Below, piece after piece: positions 17,968 through 27,913 of a stretch of 64,000 nucleotides of DNA. Both the position numbers and the translations under genes were made by a program. The notes below the pieces were generated by a model. It had not been told where the DNA came from. It ran no database searches and worked only from the letters and a program-made list of their open reading frames with translations. Every line of letters starts with the position of its first letter. Position 1 is the first letter of the stretch. The stretch is from Halopseudomonas pelagia (GTDB lineage: Bacteria; Pseudomonadota; Gammaproteobacteria; Pseudomonadales; Pseudomonadaceae), in contig NZ_CP033116.1 in assembly GCF_009497895.1 (NCBI RefSeq), positions 2,852,001 through 2,916,000 of the forward strand, in the 5' to 3' direction.

Positions 17968-18269
17968 CTAAAAGTCGCGGTCAAGGAACTGCCGGTAAAG
18001 GTAAGCCACCGCGTTCAGCGCTGTTTTCTGGGTATTGATCGCCACGTTGCGCTCATTGGCTAGATAGCTCAACCAGGCATCGACCTCCTCCGCACCCATC
18101 GCCTCCGGATGGCGCCGCCCATGGAAGCGAATAAAATCAAGCACCCTGAGGCAATAGGTCTTTTCCGTGCGATAAGCCAGGTGTTTGGCGCGCATATGCG
18201 CGCGAAAACGATCCATAAAGCGTACAGGTTGGGATGGGAGAGGAACCGGGGTTTAGTATTGGATTTCAA
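17968..18269 (-). pseudogene. intI: Integron integrase (IntI) remnant, N-terminal domain only
   Basis: Reading from 18216 to 17968 gives 82 residues that match the N-terminal SAM-like DNA-binding domain of integron-type tyrosine recombinases: AYRTEKTYCLRVLDFIRFHG, RHPEAMGAEEVDAWLSYLAN and TQKTALNAVAYLYRQ. A stop then cuts the protein before the catalytic domain, so all active-site residues (RKHRHY) are missing. Upstream, residues in another frame from TTG 18269 (KSNTKPRFLSHPNLYA) look like the natural N-terminus, which suggests an additional frameshift near 18215. The fragment points away from the cassette-like genes on its right, as intI does relative to attI. It is certainly non-functional as a recombinase. 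Confidence 0.72.
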
Positions 18270-18650
18270 TGAATTGAAGGCTGAGCGGTTTTCGGAGATA
18301 TGAGGCGCAGTGATCGTTTTGTCAGGAGGTTGTAAATAGAGTTTTGGGCTAGGAGCTTTGGATGACGGGACTTCCAGGCACGCTTGAGTTAAATTTCAAA
18401 AAGACAAAACGATCACGACATATTGGTCGGTATGAACACTATATAAATGTTATGCCTTAAAGCAGATGCCCTTCTGGCAACATGCGTTTATGCAGGATGT
18501 AAAAACCGGGACAGACCTATTTTGTGCACACTGGTCTTTTTTGCCTTGGGCTGGCTTTGTCGAAAATGGTCTTCAGCAATCTGTTAGGGCTTTTTTGTGT
18601 TATCAGCCCATTTCGAAAAATATCTATCAAACAAGAGCTATCAGACAGCT
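18270..18650. other. 381-bp non-coding stretch where attI would be expected
   Basis: AT-richer than the flanks and without a convincing gene. It contains the 14-bp inverted repeat at 18310/18403 and a core-like GTTATGC at 18449-18455 that could be the relic attI or cassette junction. Upstream of the short rho gene I see only a weak ribosome site (ACAAGAG, about 15 bases before the ATG). Confidence 0.4.
18310..18416. repeat. Perfect 14-bp inverted repeat spanning 107 bp
   Basis: GTGATCGTTTTGTC (18310-18323) and GACAAAACGATCAC (18403-18416) are exact inverse copies separated by 79 bp without an open reading frame. This could be a tiny MITE, a pair of IS ends, or two recombinase/regulator sites next to the intI remnant. 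I do not recognise the sequence. Confidence 0.7.
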
Positions 18651-19616
18651 ATGACGAGAAAGACATTAGGCTTAACCCGGAACCCAAATCAAGACGCTAA
18701 ACCAGTGGCTGAGGAAGCCGAAGCTGTGTTTGAGGCTGATCCACAAAAACGTTTTTTAAACGGTGTGGCTATCAATCCAACGCCGGGGATTCGCTTGGAG
18801 TCAGGTTCAGAAAAACTCACGGTGCGCGCGATGGATTTGATCACGCCGATTGGAATGGGGCAGCGAGGTTTGATAGTTGCACCGCCGGGGTCTGGAAAGT
18901 CGACGATTTTAAAAGATATTTGCCAGGCGGTGGGAAAGGCGTATCCCGACATTAAACTTTACGCGTTATTGATAGATGAGCGACCCGAAGAGGTCACTGA
19001 TTTCAAGCGTAGCGTCCCGGCTGAGGTACACGCTTCTTCTTCGGATGAAAGCTATGCTCATCACGCTCGCGTTGCCGATGAGCTTCTTGATATTGCCCGC
19101 CAACAAGCTGGCGAGGGTCACAACGTCATGATTGTGATTGATTCTCTGACGAGGCTTGCGCGTGTGCACAATGCGGAGCGAAAGAGCAGCGGTCGTACTA
19201 TGTCTGGCGGGGTTGATGCTCGAGCGATGGAGATCCCGCGAAGGTTGTTTGGCTCTGCACGAAACCTTGAGAATGGCGGCTCGCTTACCATTCTGGCAAC
19301 CGTTTTGGTTGATACCGGCAGCCGTATGGACCAGGTTATATTTGAGGAATTCAAGGGCACGGGGAACATGGAGCTGGTTTTATCAAGGGACGTTGCGAAT
19401 CAGCGAATCTTCCCCGCGCTGGACATTTCGAAAAGCAGTACACGCCGTGAAGAGCTGCTGTTAGATCCGACAGATTTGGACAAAATAAGAGCATTGCGCC
19501 GGGCGCTTAGCGGTCTCAAACCGCTAGAGGGCACAAAAAAGCTGGTTGAGCTGCTTGAGAAGTACCCCACAAATGCCGAGCTTCTGAAAAACATCCCCGG
19601 GTCGCCAATCGATTGA
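18651..19616 (+). CDS. Short Rho paralogue: ATPase core without the N-terminal RNA-binding domain
   Basis: A 321-residue protein that aligns with the C-terminal hexameric ATPase core of transcription terminator Rho. Visible parts are Walker A APPGSGKST (77-85), Walker B-like NVMIVIDSLTRLAR (158-171), the Q-loop SSGRTMSGGVDA (179-190), the R-loop FKGTGNMELVLSRD (234-247) and the arginine finger region ANQRIFPALD (249-258). E. coli Rho has 419 residues; the helix bundle and cold-shock-like primary RNA-binding domain are absent and replaced by about 30 unrelated residues. Codon use is more AT-rich than in the neighbours, and the gene lies between an intI remnant and an attC-like site, so it is probably an acquired cassette. 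It could compete with, poison or modulate Rho, or serve in phage defence; function unknown. Confidence 0.85.
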   Translation: MTRKTLGLTRNPNQDAKPVAEEAEAVFEADPQKRFLNGVAINPTPGIRLESGSEKLTVRAMDLITPIGMGQRGLIVAPPGSGKSTILKDICQAVGKAYPDIKLYALLIDERPEEVTDFKRSVPAEVHASSSDESYAHHARVADELLDIARQQAGEGHNVMIVIDSLTRLARVHNAERKSSGRTMSGGVDARAMEIPRRLFGSARNLENGGSLTILATVLVDTGSRMDQVIFEEFKGTGNMELVLSRDVANQRIFPALDISKSSTRREELLLDPTDLDKIRALRRALSGLKPLEGTKKLVELLEKYPTNAELLKNIPGSPID

Positions 19617-19784
19617 TTCCGTGGTGCCTGCTGGCGTTAGGCGTTCTAATGACTGATCATTTGGAAAACCGGGGCTAGTTCACTATGTCCGGCCTTCCAA
19701 ACATGATTTGTTTTTCAGAAATACCTGAGGATAAAAGAGATCCTTCTTGTCCAAAGGCTCAGAGCAGTGCTTAAAAATTTATAA

Positions 19785-19852
19785 ATCTAACAAGTCAATC
19801 AGCTACGCGCTGGACTTCCCCCGCTTCGCTGCGTCAAGGCTCAGCGTTGGAC
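19785..19852 (+). other. attC-like cassette recombination site 1
   Basis: An inverse core ATCTAAC (19785-19791, RYYYAAC) followed by AAGTC, and a core GTTGGAC (19846-19852, GTTRRRY), enclose 54 bp with partly complementary segments. The size of 68 bp fits integron attC sites. It lies 168 bp after the short rho gene and directly before the ribosome site of the next gene, where a cassette junction should be. The internal L boxes are not obvious, so this call is moderate. Confidence 0.5.
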
Positions 19853-19868
19853 GCCTTAAGGAGAATAC

Positions 19869-20486
19869 GTGTCTTCAGAGCTTGATTTTGAGCTGAGTAA
19901 GCACGGACCTCTTGTCGAAGAGGTCAGACGGCGTGGTTTCGATCGCTTTCTTGCTCTGGCTAAGCATGTAAGTCAGTTGCCCTACGGTCGCCCTTCGAAC
20001 TGCGAGGATTTTTTAGCGATTCTCAAGGAGAGGCGAGGAACATGTAGTTTCAAGCACCGCCTACTTGCTGCAGTAGCACATGAATGTGGAAATTCGAATG
20101 TCGAACTGGTCGTCGGGCTCTATGCGATGTCGGAGCAAAATACCCCGGGCGTTGGTGTTACGCTGAACCGTGCAGGCTTCGATTCTATTCCAGAAGCTCA
20201 CTGCTATTTGCGACTCGCGAAACAACGGTACGACTTTACTGGTTTAAGTTCAGGAAGCACGTCCCCTTTCAGCGCCTTGCTGTCAGAGCATGTCATATGC
20301 CCCAAACGACTTACGGAGAAGAAGAAAACGTTGCACCATCAAGCCGTTGCATCCTGGGCCAAACAAAGCGGCCTATCCTTTGATGATGCGTGGGCGCTGC
20401 GGGAAGCTTGCATTCAGGCGCTTGCGTCCAACAATGCGCTCAAGCCTACCGGCACCTCCGCTGGCGCTTCGGGGCCAGCGGCTTAG
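19869..20486 (+). CDS. Cassette-encoded transglutaminase-like protein with attC-derived tail
   Basis: A 205-residue protein starting at GTG 19869 behind AAGGAGA. It shows a transglutaminase/cysteine-protease-like triad: C59 in RRGTCSFKHRLLAAVA, H111 in PEAHCYLRL and D122 in RYDFTG. No signal peptide is seen, so it should be cytoplasmic. The C-terminal residues SNNALKPTGTSAGASGPAA are encoded by the attC site itself: the frame runs through the site and stops in it, as seen in many integron cassette proteins. Substrate and role are unknown; hydrolase, deamidase or toxin-like activity are possible. Confidence 0.75.
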   Translation: MSSELDFELSKHGPLVEEVRRRGFDRFLALAKHVSQLPYGRPSNCEDFLAILKERRGTCSFKHRLLAAVAHECGNSNVELVVGLYAMSEQNTPGVGVTLNRAGFDSIPEAHCYLRLAKQRYDFTGLSSGSTSPFSALLSEHVICPKRLTEKKKTLHHQAVASWAKQSGLSFDDAWALREACIQALASNNALKPTGTSAGASGPAA

Positions 20487-20499
20487 CTTCGCGTTAGCT
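20426..20499 (+). other. attC cassette recombination site 2
   Basis: GTCCAAC (20426-20432) is a perfect inverse core, followed by AATGCGCTCAAGCC. On the right, GGCTTAGCTTCGCGTTAGCT carries the complementary L box (GGCTTAG) and a core GTTAGCT that departs from GTTRRRY by one base. CGCTGGC-GCTTCGGG-GCCAGCG forms the central hairpin. The layout AACAA-CTCAAGCC...GGCTTA-GCGTTAG is that of classical attC (59-base element) sites. The stop codon of the preceding gene lies inside it. Confidence 0.72.
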
Positions 20500-20547
20500 T
20501 CACAAGCTGCATTCTATCGACTAACTCAACAAATCTCTGGAGGAAAA

Positions 20548-21201
20548 ATGAGTCACATATTCATTATTGGTGCCACTGGAGGCGTAGGTTCCAGGCTCGG
20601 CCCAATGCTCATTGCGGCAGGCCACACCGTAACGGGCCTGCACCGCAAGCCCGAACAGGCACACAGCCTGCGTGCGTCGGGAGTTCAGCCTTGCCATGGT
20701 GACATCATGGACATGACCGCAGATGAACTCGCCAAGGCCTCAAAGGGCCATGATGTCATTGTCTTCTCTGCAGGCGCAGCCGGCAGCGGAGCGGATCGAA
20801 CCACTGCTATTGATGGAAACGGGCCGATCAAAGCGATAGAGGCGGCCAAAGCCAACGGAATATCCCGTTTTTATCTTGTCTCGGTTTTTCTGGACGCACT
20901 GCGAGATCAACCTCCAAAAGAGGGCTTTGAGCACTACATGAAGATGAAGAGAGAGGCCGACAATGCCTTGGCGGCCTCCGACCTGGAATGGGTGATTCTT
21001 CGACCAGGCACACTGGTCAGCGAGGATGGCAACGGTTTAGTGAACGCCAGCCGGGCAATCCCGTACGGCAAGGTGGCGCGAGGCAATGTGGCTGCGACGC
21101 TGGCCGCATTAATTGATTCGCCTGAGATTAACTGCGAGATCATCGAGTTGACCAACGGCAACACGCCTGTGCTGGATGCCATTAGTTCGTTAAGACGCTG
21201 A
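20548..21201 (+). CDS. NAD(P)-binding atypical SDR (NmrA-like) protein
   Basis: A 217-residue Rossmann protein with the nucleotide loop IFIIGATGGVGSRLGPML (4-21), a second-strand basic residue region GLHRKPEQ, and WVILRPGTLV (about 146-155) typical of NAD(P)H-binding atypical short-chain dehydrogenases (YwnB/NmrA-like). Such proteins can be quinone or flavin reductases or redox sensors. It starts 49 bp after attC site 2, behind TGGAGGA, and is followed 12 bp later by a GNAT gene, so the two probably share a transcript and may form a two-gene cassette. Substrate unknown. Confidence 0.82.
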   Translation: MSHIFIIGATGGVGSRLGPMLIAAGHTVTGLHRKPEQAHSLRASGVQPCHGDIMDMTADELAKASKGHDVIVFSAGAAGSGADRTTAIDGNGPIKAIEAAKANGISRFYLVSVFLDALRDQPPKEGFEHYMKMKREADNALAASDLEWVILRPGTLVSEDGNGLVNASRAIPYGKVARGNVAATLAALIDSPEINCEIIELTNGNTPVLDAISSLRR

Positions 21202-21213
21202 TTGGGAGGAACA

Positions 21214-21705
21214 ATGAACATTGAAGTAGTCGTCGCTGACTATCTGAACAAGCAGCATGGGACTGATATTGTTACTTTATTGAATGCGTATGCTGAAGAC
21301 CCCATGGGGGGTGGTGAATCGCTTTCTTCGTATACAAAAGAGAACCTCGTTGCTCAATTAGCCAAGCTCTCTTATGCGTTCAGTTTAATTAGCTATGTCG
21401 GGAAAGAACCAGCAGGGCTCATCAACTGCTTCTATGGTTTCTCCACTTTCTCATGCAAGCCCTTGATAAATATCCATGATATCGTCGTGTTGGATACGTT
21501 TCGTGGTTATGGGATTAGCCAGCTTATGCTGGCTGAGGTAGAACGCATCGCTAGGGAAAAAGGGTGTTGTAAAATCACACTTGAAGTTTTAGAGGGTAAT
21601 ATCGCGGCCCAACAAGCCTATTTGAAATACGGTTTCGCCGGGTATGAACTTGACCCTACGTTGGGTAAGGCCTTGTTTTGGCAAAAGTCCCTGGAAAGCA
21701 CCTGA
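21214..21705 (+). CDS. GNAT family N-acetyltransferase
   Basis: A 163-residue acetyltransferase. Motif A for acetyl-CoA binding is visible as VLDTFRGYGISQLMLAEVE (about 91-109, R-G-Y-G), followed by KITLEVLEGNIAAQQAYLKYGF, the typical motif B segment (split as ITLEVLEGN and AAQQAYLKYGF). The gene is clearly AT-richer than its surroundings and sits in the cassette-like island, so it was likely acquired. ATG 21214 with GGGAGGA upstream is used; an in-frame start at 21202 lies inside that ribosome site region. The acceptor (antibiotic, amino acid or protein) cannot be predicted. Confidence 0.82.
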   Translation: MNIEVVVADYLNKQHGTDIVTLLNAYAEDPMGGGESLSSYTKENLVAQLAKLSYAFSLISYVGKEPAGLINCFYGFSTFSCKPLINIHDIVVLDTFRGYGISQLMLAEVERIAREKGCCKITLEVLEGNIAAQQAYLKYGFAGYELDPTLGKALFWQKSLEST

Positions 21706-21785
21706 CACAACACGCGGCAGCTTTTGAGCCCCGCCGAGCTAGCGCGGCTACGTCAGCTAGCACCTCGCAACCGCACTGCTAAAGC

Positions 21786-22232
21786 TTATGCGTCCTTGGC
21801 GGCGTATTTATCTTTCATCAAATAAGCATAGGCCGTATTAAACGCAACCTCCTGATAAACCTTGAGGTCCGTCTCGGCATAGTCAATCTGGATCGGGTTG
21901 CGCTTCAATGATTCCTTGATGTCAGTCGTGGACATGATGAAAACGTCCAGATCGCTGATCAGTTCAATGGCCGCTTCCAGCTTGAAACCAACCGCGCCGC
22001 CGGCAAATTTACCCTTCATTGGTCGCTGGCGGATAACCACCCTGTCCACCTGGTAATCCTGCATCAGCTTGGCAAAGGTCTGCTGGAAATAGCGCAGCTC
22101 GCGGGTGCTGTTGATGTCTGTCAGCGTCAGCCGCCGGGAGCGAAAATCAGGCAGCTCAAAAATCTCGTCTGTCAGCGACAACAAACATACATTCACATCA
22201 TTACTGTTGATTTCAACACCACACACTTTCAT
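21786..22232 (-). CDS. DUF3010 family protein
   Basis: A 148-residue cytoplasmic protein that starts MKVCGVEINSNDVNVCLLSL, typical of DUF3010, a family of marine and pseudomonad gammaproteobacteria with no established function. The beginning resembles an RNase H/actin-like beta strand with a conserved acidic residue (GVEINSND), and residues 60-110 contain VDRVVIRQRP and AAIELISDLDV. I start at ATG 22232; ten upstream residues would not fit. It marks the right-hand return to conserved genes after the integron-like island. Confidence 0.78.
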   Translation of the reverse strand: MKVCGVEINSNDVNVCLLSLTDEIFELPDFRSRRLTLTDINSTRELRYFQQTFAKLMQDYQVDRVVIRQRPMKGKFAGGAVGFKLEAAIELISDLDVFIMSTTDIKESLKRNPIQIDYAETDLKVYQEVAFNTAYAYLMKDKYAAKDA

Positions 22233-22410
22233 AGAGCACCCGATTTGGCTAGATGCGCGCATTGTAGCGCAAAATGCCTGGGCATTAGGGTGTCGCCAGC
22301 AAAACGCTGCCCAGCGTTATTGCGGGCGCTGAAAACCTTGCGGCCGTTCTTGAGTGCAGTTTCTTTACTGTCTAAGATGGTCGCCTTTATTTCCAACTCA
22401 GGGCCACCGC

Positions 22411-22659
22411 ATGACCGATACCAAATCGCTACCTCCTCTACCGGATCGACTCTCGAGCAATCCCCGTAGCCCACATTACGTAGAAGCGATTTTCGAGAAT
22501 GATGTAGGCATCATGCTCAACGGCAAGGAGCGCACCAACGTCGAGGAATATTGCATTAGCGAAGGTTGGATAAAGACCCCCTCCCCTAAAGCACTGGATC
22601 GCCGCGGCCAGCCACTGCTGATCACACTGAAGGGCACGGTTGAAGCTTTTTACAGATAA
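22411..22659 (+). CDS. DUF3297 family protein
   Basis: An 82-residue basic protein: DRLSSNPRSPHYVEAIFEND, then GIMLNGKERTNVEEYCISEGW and KTPSPKALDRRGQP. This is the DUF3297 family, widespread in pseudomonads, with no known role. The start at ATG 22411 gives MTDTKSLPPLPDRL; the ribosome site is poor. It is divergent from DUF3010 and followed by the DUF1456 gene on the same strand, 63 bp away. Confidence 0.8.
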   Translation: MTDTKSLPPLPDRLSSNPRSPHYVEAIFENDVGIMLNGKERTNVEEYCISEGWIKTPSPKALDRRGQPLLITLKGTVEAFYR

Positions 22660-22722
22660 GTAAAACCCATACCCCGTTAGATTTTGAAGACGTTTGGCTT
22701 ATCTGAAACCAGGAATTGCACC

Positions 22723-23205
22723 TTGACCAACAACGATATTTTACGCCGCGTACGCTATACCTTTGATCTGAAAGACAGCACTGTGATCGACATACTTGCC
22801 CTTGCCGATACCGAGGTGACCGCAGAACAGGTCGCTGGCTGGTTGAAGCGAGAGGACGACGATGGCTTTCTGAAGATGAAAGACGTTGAAATGGTCGCTT
22901 TTCTGAACGGCTTTATTAACTTCAAGCGTGGCAAGCGTGATGGCGCGCAGCCGCCACGGGAAGAACGTCTCAACAATAATATGGTGCTGCAAAAACTGAA
23001 GATCGCTCTTAATTTACAGGCTGAGGGCGTTTTGCACCTGTTGGAGCTGGCCGACTTCCGTCTAGGCAAGCATGAGTTAAGTGCTTTTTTCCGCAAACCC
23101 GGCGCCAACAATTATCGGGAATGCAAAGACCAGATCCTGCGCAAGTTCCTGCTCGGCATGCAACTGCAAGCACGGCCCGGCGAGGCTGACCCAGAGTTGG
23201 AGTAA
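22723..23205 (+). CDS. DUF1456 family protein (YehS-like)
   Basis: A 160-residue protein with two DUF1456 repeats: NNDILRRVRYTFDLKDSTV (about 3-21) and its second copy NNNMVLQKLKIALNLQAEGV (about 83-102), each followed by a helical hairpin. YehS homologues are of unknown function. I start at TTG 22723 (LTNNDILRR): homologues begin at this point and AGGA lies about 10 bases upstream. An upstream TTG in frame at 22684 has no homology support. It is convergent with katG across a perfect hairpin. Confidence 0.82.
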   Translation: MTNNDILRRVRYTFDLKDSTVIDILALADTEVTAEQVAGWLKREDDDGFLKMKDVEMVAFLNGFINFKRGKRDGAQPPREERLNNNMVLQKLKIALNLQAEGVLHLLELADFRLGKHELSAFFRKPGANNYRECKDQILRKFLLGMQLQARPGEADPELE

Positions 23206-23216
23206 AGCTCAGCGTC

Positions 23217-23239
23217 GGCGGCGCCCAAAGGGCGCCGCC
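23217..23239. terminator. Perfect 10-bp hairpin between convergent genes
   Basis: GGCGGCGCCC-AAA-GGGCGCCGCC, exactly between the DUF1456 and katG stop codons. Very stable, but without a T-tract on either side; it resembles the hairpin core of the REP-like element at 11197-11229 and may be a solo REP acting as a transcript end. Confidence 0.55.
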
Positions 23240-23246
23240 GCGAACC

Positions 23247-25892
<2,646 letters not shown>

Positions 25893-26372
25893 ATGACTCA
25901 CCATTCAAAGCAGACGCGGACTGCTGGGATATTGCTTGGGGTAGGACTGGGCGGTTTCGTTGACGGGATAGCCCTGCACCAGATTGCGCAGTGGCACAAT
26001 ATGCTTTCAGCTAAGGTACCGCCAACCACCATGGACACGATGATGCTCAACATGCGGGCGGATGGTTGGTTTCACGCTGCGGTCTTCATGTTCACCCTGG
26101 CGGGTGTATTGCTTCTTTATCGCGCAGCGCGCCAAGGCGCACACTTCCCACCCGGGCGTTGGTTTATCGGGCTGCTTATCATCGGCTGGGGCACGTTCAA
26201 TCTCGTGGAGGGGGTAATTAATCACCACCTGCTTCAACTGCACCACGTGCGTGACATACCCGTACATCTGCCCGCCTACGATTACGCCTTCTTATTGATC
26301 GGTGGCTTTGGTTTGATTGCCCTCGGATGGCTACTCGCCCGAGAGCAGAATGAGCTTGGAACCGACCAGTGA
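25893..26372 (+). CDS. DUF2243 family integral membrane protein
   Basis: A 159-residue protein with four predicted transmembrane helices and conserved histidines near their ends (VDGIALHQIAQWHNML, DGWFHAAVFMF, VEGVINHHLLQLHHV). This is the DUF2243 family, whose histidine pattern suggests metal or haem binding but whose function is unknown. I start at ATG 25893 (MTHHSKQTRTAGILL); the frame is open for 46 codons upstream but those residues are not membrane-like. Single gene downstream of the katG divergent region. Confidence 0.8.
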   Translation: MTHHSKQTRTAGILLGVGLGGFVDGIALHQIAQWHNMLSAKVPPTTMDTMMLNMRADGWFHAAVFMFTLAGVLLLYRAARQGAHFPPGRWFIGLLIIGWGTFNLVEGVINHHLLQLHHVRDIPVHLPAYDYAFLLIGGFGLIALGWLLAREQNELGTDQ

Positions 26373-26505
26373 CAACCTATAGGTTTATCTAACAGGACCC
26401 GCGCGAAGCTTATCGAACAATGCGTTATCCGATCTCGCCGCTTTGCTCCCTCGCGTCTACAGTAAATGGTGGACAACACCACCCGCTTCCCACAGGAGAC
26501 GTCTG

Positions 26506-26901
26506 ATGAAAAGCAATCCTGTAGTTCATTTCGAGATTTACGTACAAGACATGACACGCGCAAAGGCGTTTTATGAGGCAATGCTTGATACCAGGCTTGA
26601 GCAAATGCCCAACCCGACACCTGAGGTCGAGATGGATATGTGGTTCTTCCCTATGGACAAAGAGACGGGGATGAACAGCTACGGCGCAGGCGGCATGCTG
26701 GTCAAGATGGAAGGTTTCACTCCAGGCGGCGGTGGCACGCTGGTGTATTTTGGCTGCGATGACTGCGGCGTGCAGGCTGCCCGGGCTGCAGCGTCTGGGG
26801 GCAGTGTAGCCCAGGAAAAAACAGCCATTGGAGAACACGGCTTCTGCGCACTGGCCAAGGATACCGAAGGCAATCTGATCGGCTTTCATTCAATGCAGTA
26901 G
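26506..26901 (+). CDS. VOC (glyoxalase/bleomycin resistance-like) family protein
   Basis: A 131-residue vicinal-oxygen-chelate protein: HFEIYVQDMTRAKAFYEAML (8-27) is the first beta-alpha-beta module, VYFGCDDCGVQAARAAASGG starts the second, and EGNLIGFHSMQ is the usual C-terminal strand. Members include glyoxalases and dioxygenases, but small single-gene VOC proteins like this one mostly have no assigned substrate. Start ATG 26506 with CAGGAGA upstream. The HIT gene follows 33 bp later on the same strand. Confidence 0.88.
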   Translation: MKSNPVVHFEIYVQDMTRAKAFYEAMLDTRLEQMPNPTPEVEMDMWFFPMDKETGMNSYGAGGMLVKMEGFTPGGGGTLVYFGCDDCGVQAARAAASGGSVAQEKTAIGEHGFCALAKDTEGNLIGFHSMQ

Positions 26902-26934
26902 TACCTGACTGCCCCGTGTAACCGAGGTCTACCT

Positions 26935-27372
26935 ATGGCTGAGTGCCCTTTTTGCGAGATTATCCAAGGCAATCTCGAAGCAAGTGTCATTTATGAGGAT
27001 GATCTGGTTCTGGCCATCGTGCCTCTTCATGCGCCATACCCAGAATCAGCGCTGGTTTTCCCCAAGGAGCATATTGATCACTTTACTGACCTGCCCAAGG
27101 ATATAGCCATGCATGTTATGAGCGTCGGCTTCGACCTGAGCAAAAAGATCATGAGCGAGTATCAGCCAGGACGCATGGGCATGGGGGTGCATGGATATGG
27201 TGTTCCCCATGCCCACTTCAACGTCTTTCCACAGAACCATCCGATGGATGTTGTATTCAGAAAAATGGCTTATATCAAGGATGGTGAAGTCAGATTCGGT
27301 TTCGATAATTTGCCTGTACCTTCACGTGATCAAATGGATGAAATAGCACGCACTTTAAGAGAAGAAAAATAA
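26935..27372 (+). CDS. HIT family protein
   Basis: A 145-residue histidine-triad nucleotide-binding protein: the family start CPFCEIIQGN (4-13, with a zinc-type Cys pair), VFPKEHIDHFTDL, and the triad segment HGYGVPHAHFNVFPQ (about 86-100). The triad is altered: the usual H-x-H-x-H is H-A-H-F-N here. The central His that forms the nucleotidyl intermediate is kept, but the third is Asn. Relatives hydrolyse dinucleoside polyphosphates or AMP conjugates. Cytoplasmic. Confidence 0.88.
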   Translation: MAECPFCEIIQGNLEASVIYEDDLVLAIVPLHAPYPESALVFPKEHIDHFTDLPKDIAMHVMSVGFDLSKKIMSEYQPGRMGMGVHGYGVPHAHFNVFPQNHPMDVVFRKMAYIKDGEVRFGFDNLPVPSRDQMDEIARTLREEK

Positions 27373-27438
27373 CCGAAACGGACCACCGCTAGTTCTTCAA
27401 GTAAAATTCGGCTTCCCGTTTTGTTGGAGGGCTTGGAA

Positions 27439-27771
27439 ATGAAAAATTGGCTGTTTCTTGGCGTTGCTATTTTTGCTGAAGTGATTGCAACTTCAAGCCT
27501 GAAAGCCAGCGCCGGCTTTACAAAATTCTGGCCGAGCCTTCTCGTCGTTCTGGAGTACGCGATCGCTTTCTATTGCCTGTCGCTGACCATAAGGACCATC
27601 CCGATTGGTATTGCCTATGCCATCTGGGCGGGCTTGGGAATCGTCTTGATCTCGCTGGCCGGCTGGCTAATATTTAACCAGAAGCTGGATTTGCCCAGCA
27701 TCATTGGCATGGCATTGATTATTACTGGCGTGGTGGTGATCAATGTCTACTCTAAGGTGAGTGCCCATTAG
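27439..27771 (+). CDS. Small multidrug resistance (SMR/EmrE-type) transporter
   Basis: A 110-residue inner-membrane protein with four transmembrane helices. The membrane-embedded glutamate that exchanges protons for cationic drugs is E13 in FAEVIATSSLKAS, and helix 3 has the GIAYAIWAGLG signature shared with EmrE and QacE. Members export quaternary ammonium compounds or act as guanidinium exporters. Start ATG 27439 has TTGGAGGG upstream. It stands alone; no partner subunit or guanidine riboswitch is visible in the short leader. Confidence 0.92.
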   Translation: MKNWLFLGVAIFAEVIATSSLKASAGFTKFWPSLLVVLEYAIAFYCLSLTIRTIPIGIAYAIWAGLGIVLISLAGWLIFNQKLDLPSIIGMALIITGVVVINVYSKVSAH

Positions 27772-27913
27772 CATTTAACTCGGCTCCAATTGAGCACATG
27801 GAACGCTCCGCTAAAGACGCCGAATATCAGGCCATACGGAGAAGACCTTTATATAATTAGCGGTATCGCGACAAGAAGCCCACATCAGGTTATACCTCTC
27901 GGCGGAAGCATAC

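Noticed and set aside
17805..18038. 77-codon plus-strand frame in the gap after rimO
   Set aside because: No ribosome site, no homology by eye, and it overlaps the intI remnant on the other strand.
19636..19642. GTTAGGC core site 20 bp after the short rho gene as a separate attC
   Set aside because: No inverse core RYYYAAC or complementary L boxes are found at the proper distance upstream; possibly the relic of a deleted cassette.
21700..21765. Degenerate attC after the GNAT gene
   Set aside because: AGCCCCGC/GCGCGGCT can pair and ACACAAC resembles an inverse core, but no GTTRRRY core is present. Too weak to call.
26387..26431. ATCTAAC ... GCGTTATCC as an attC site after DUF2243
   Set aside because: Only 45 bp, with no internal complementarity and a core that does not fit; likely chance.
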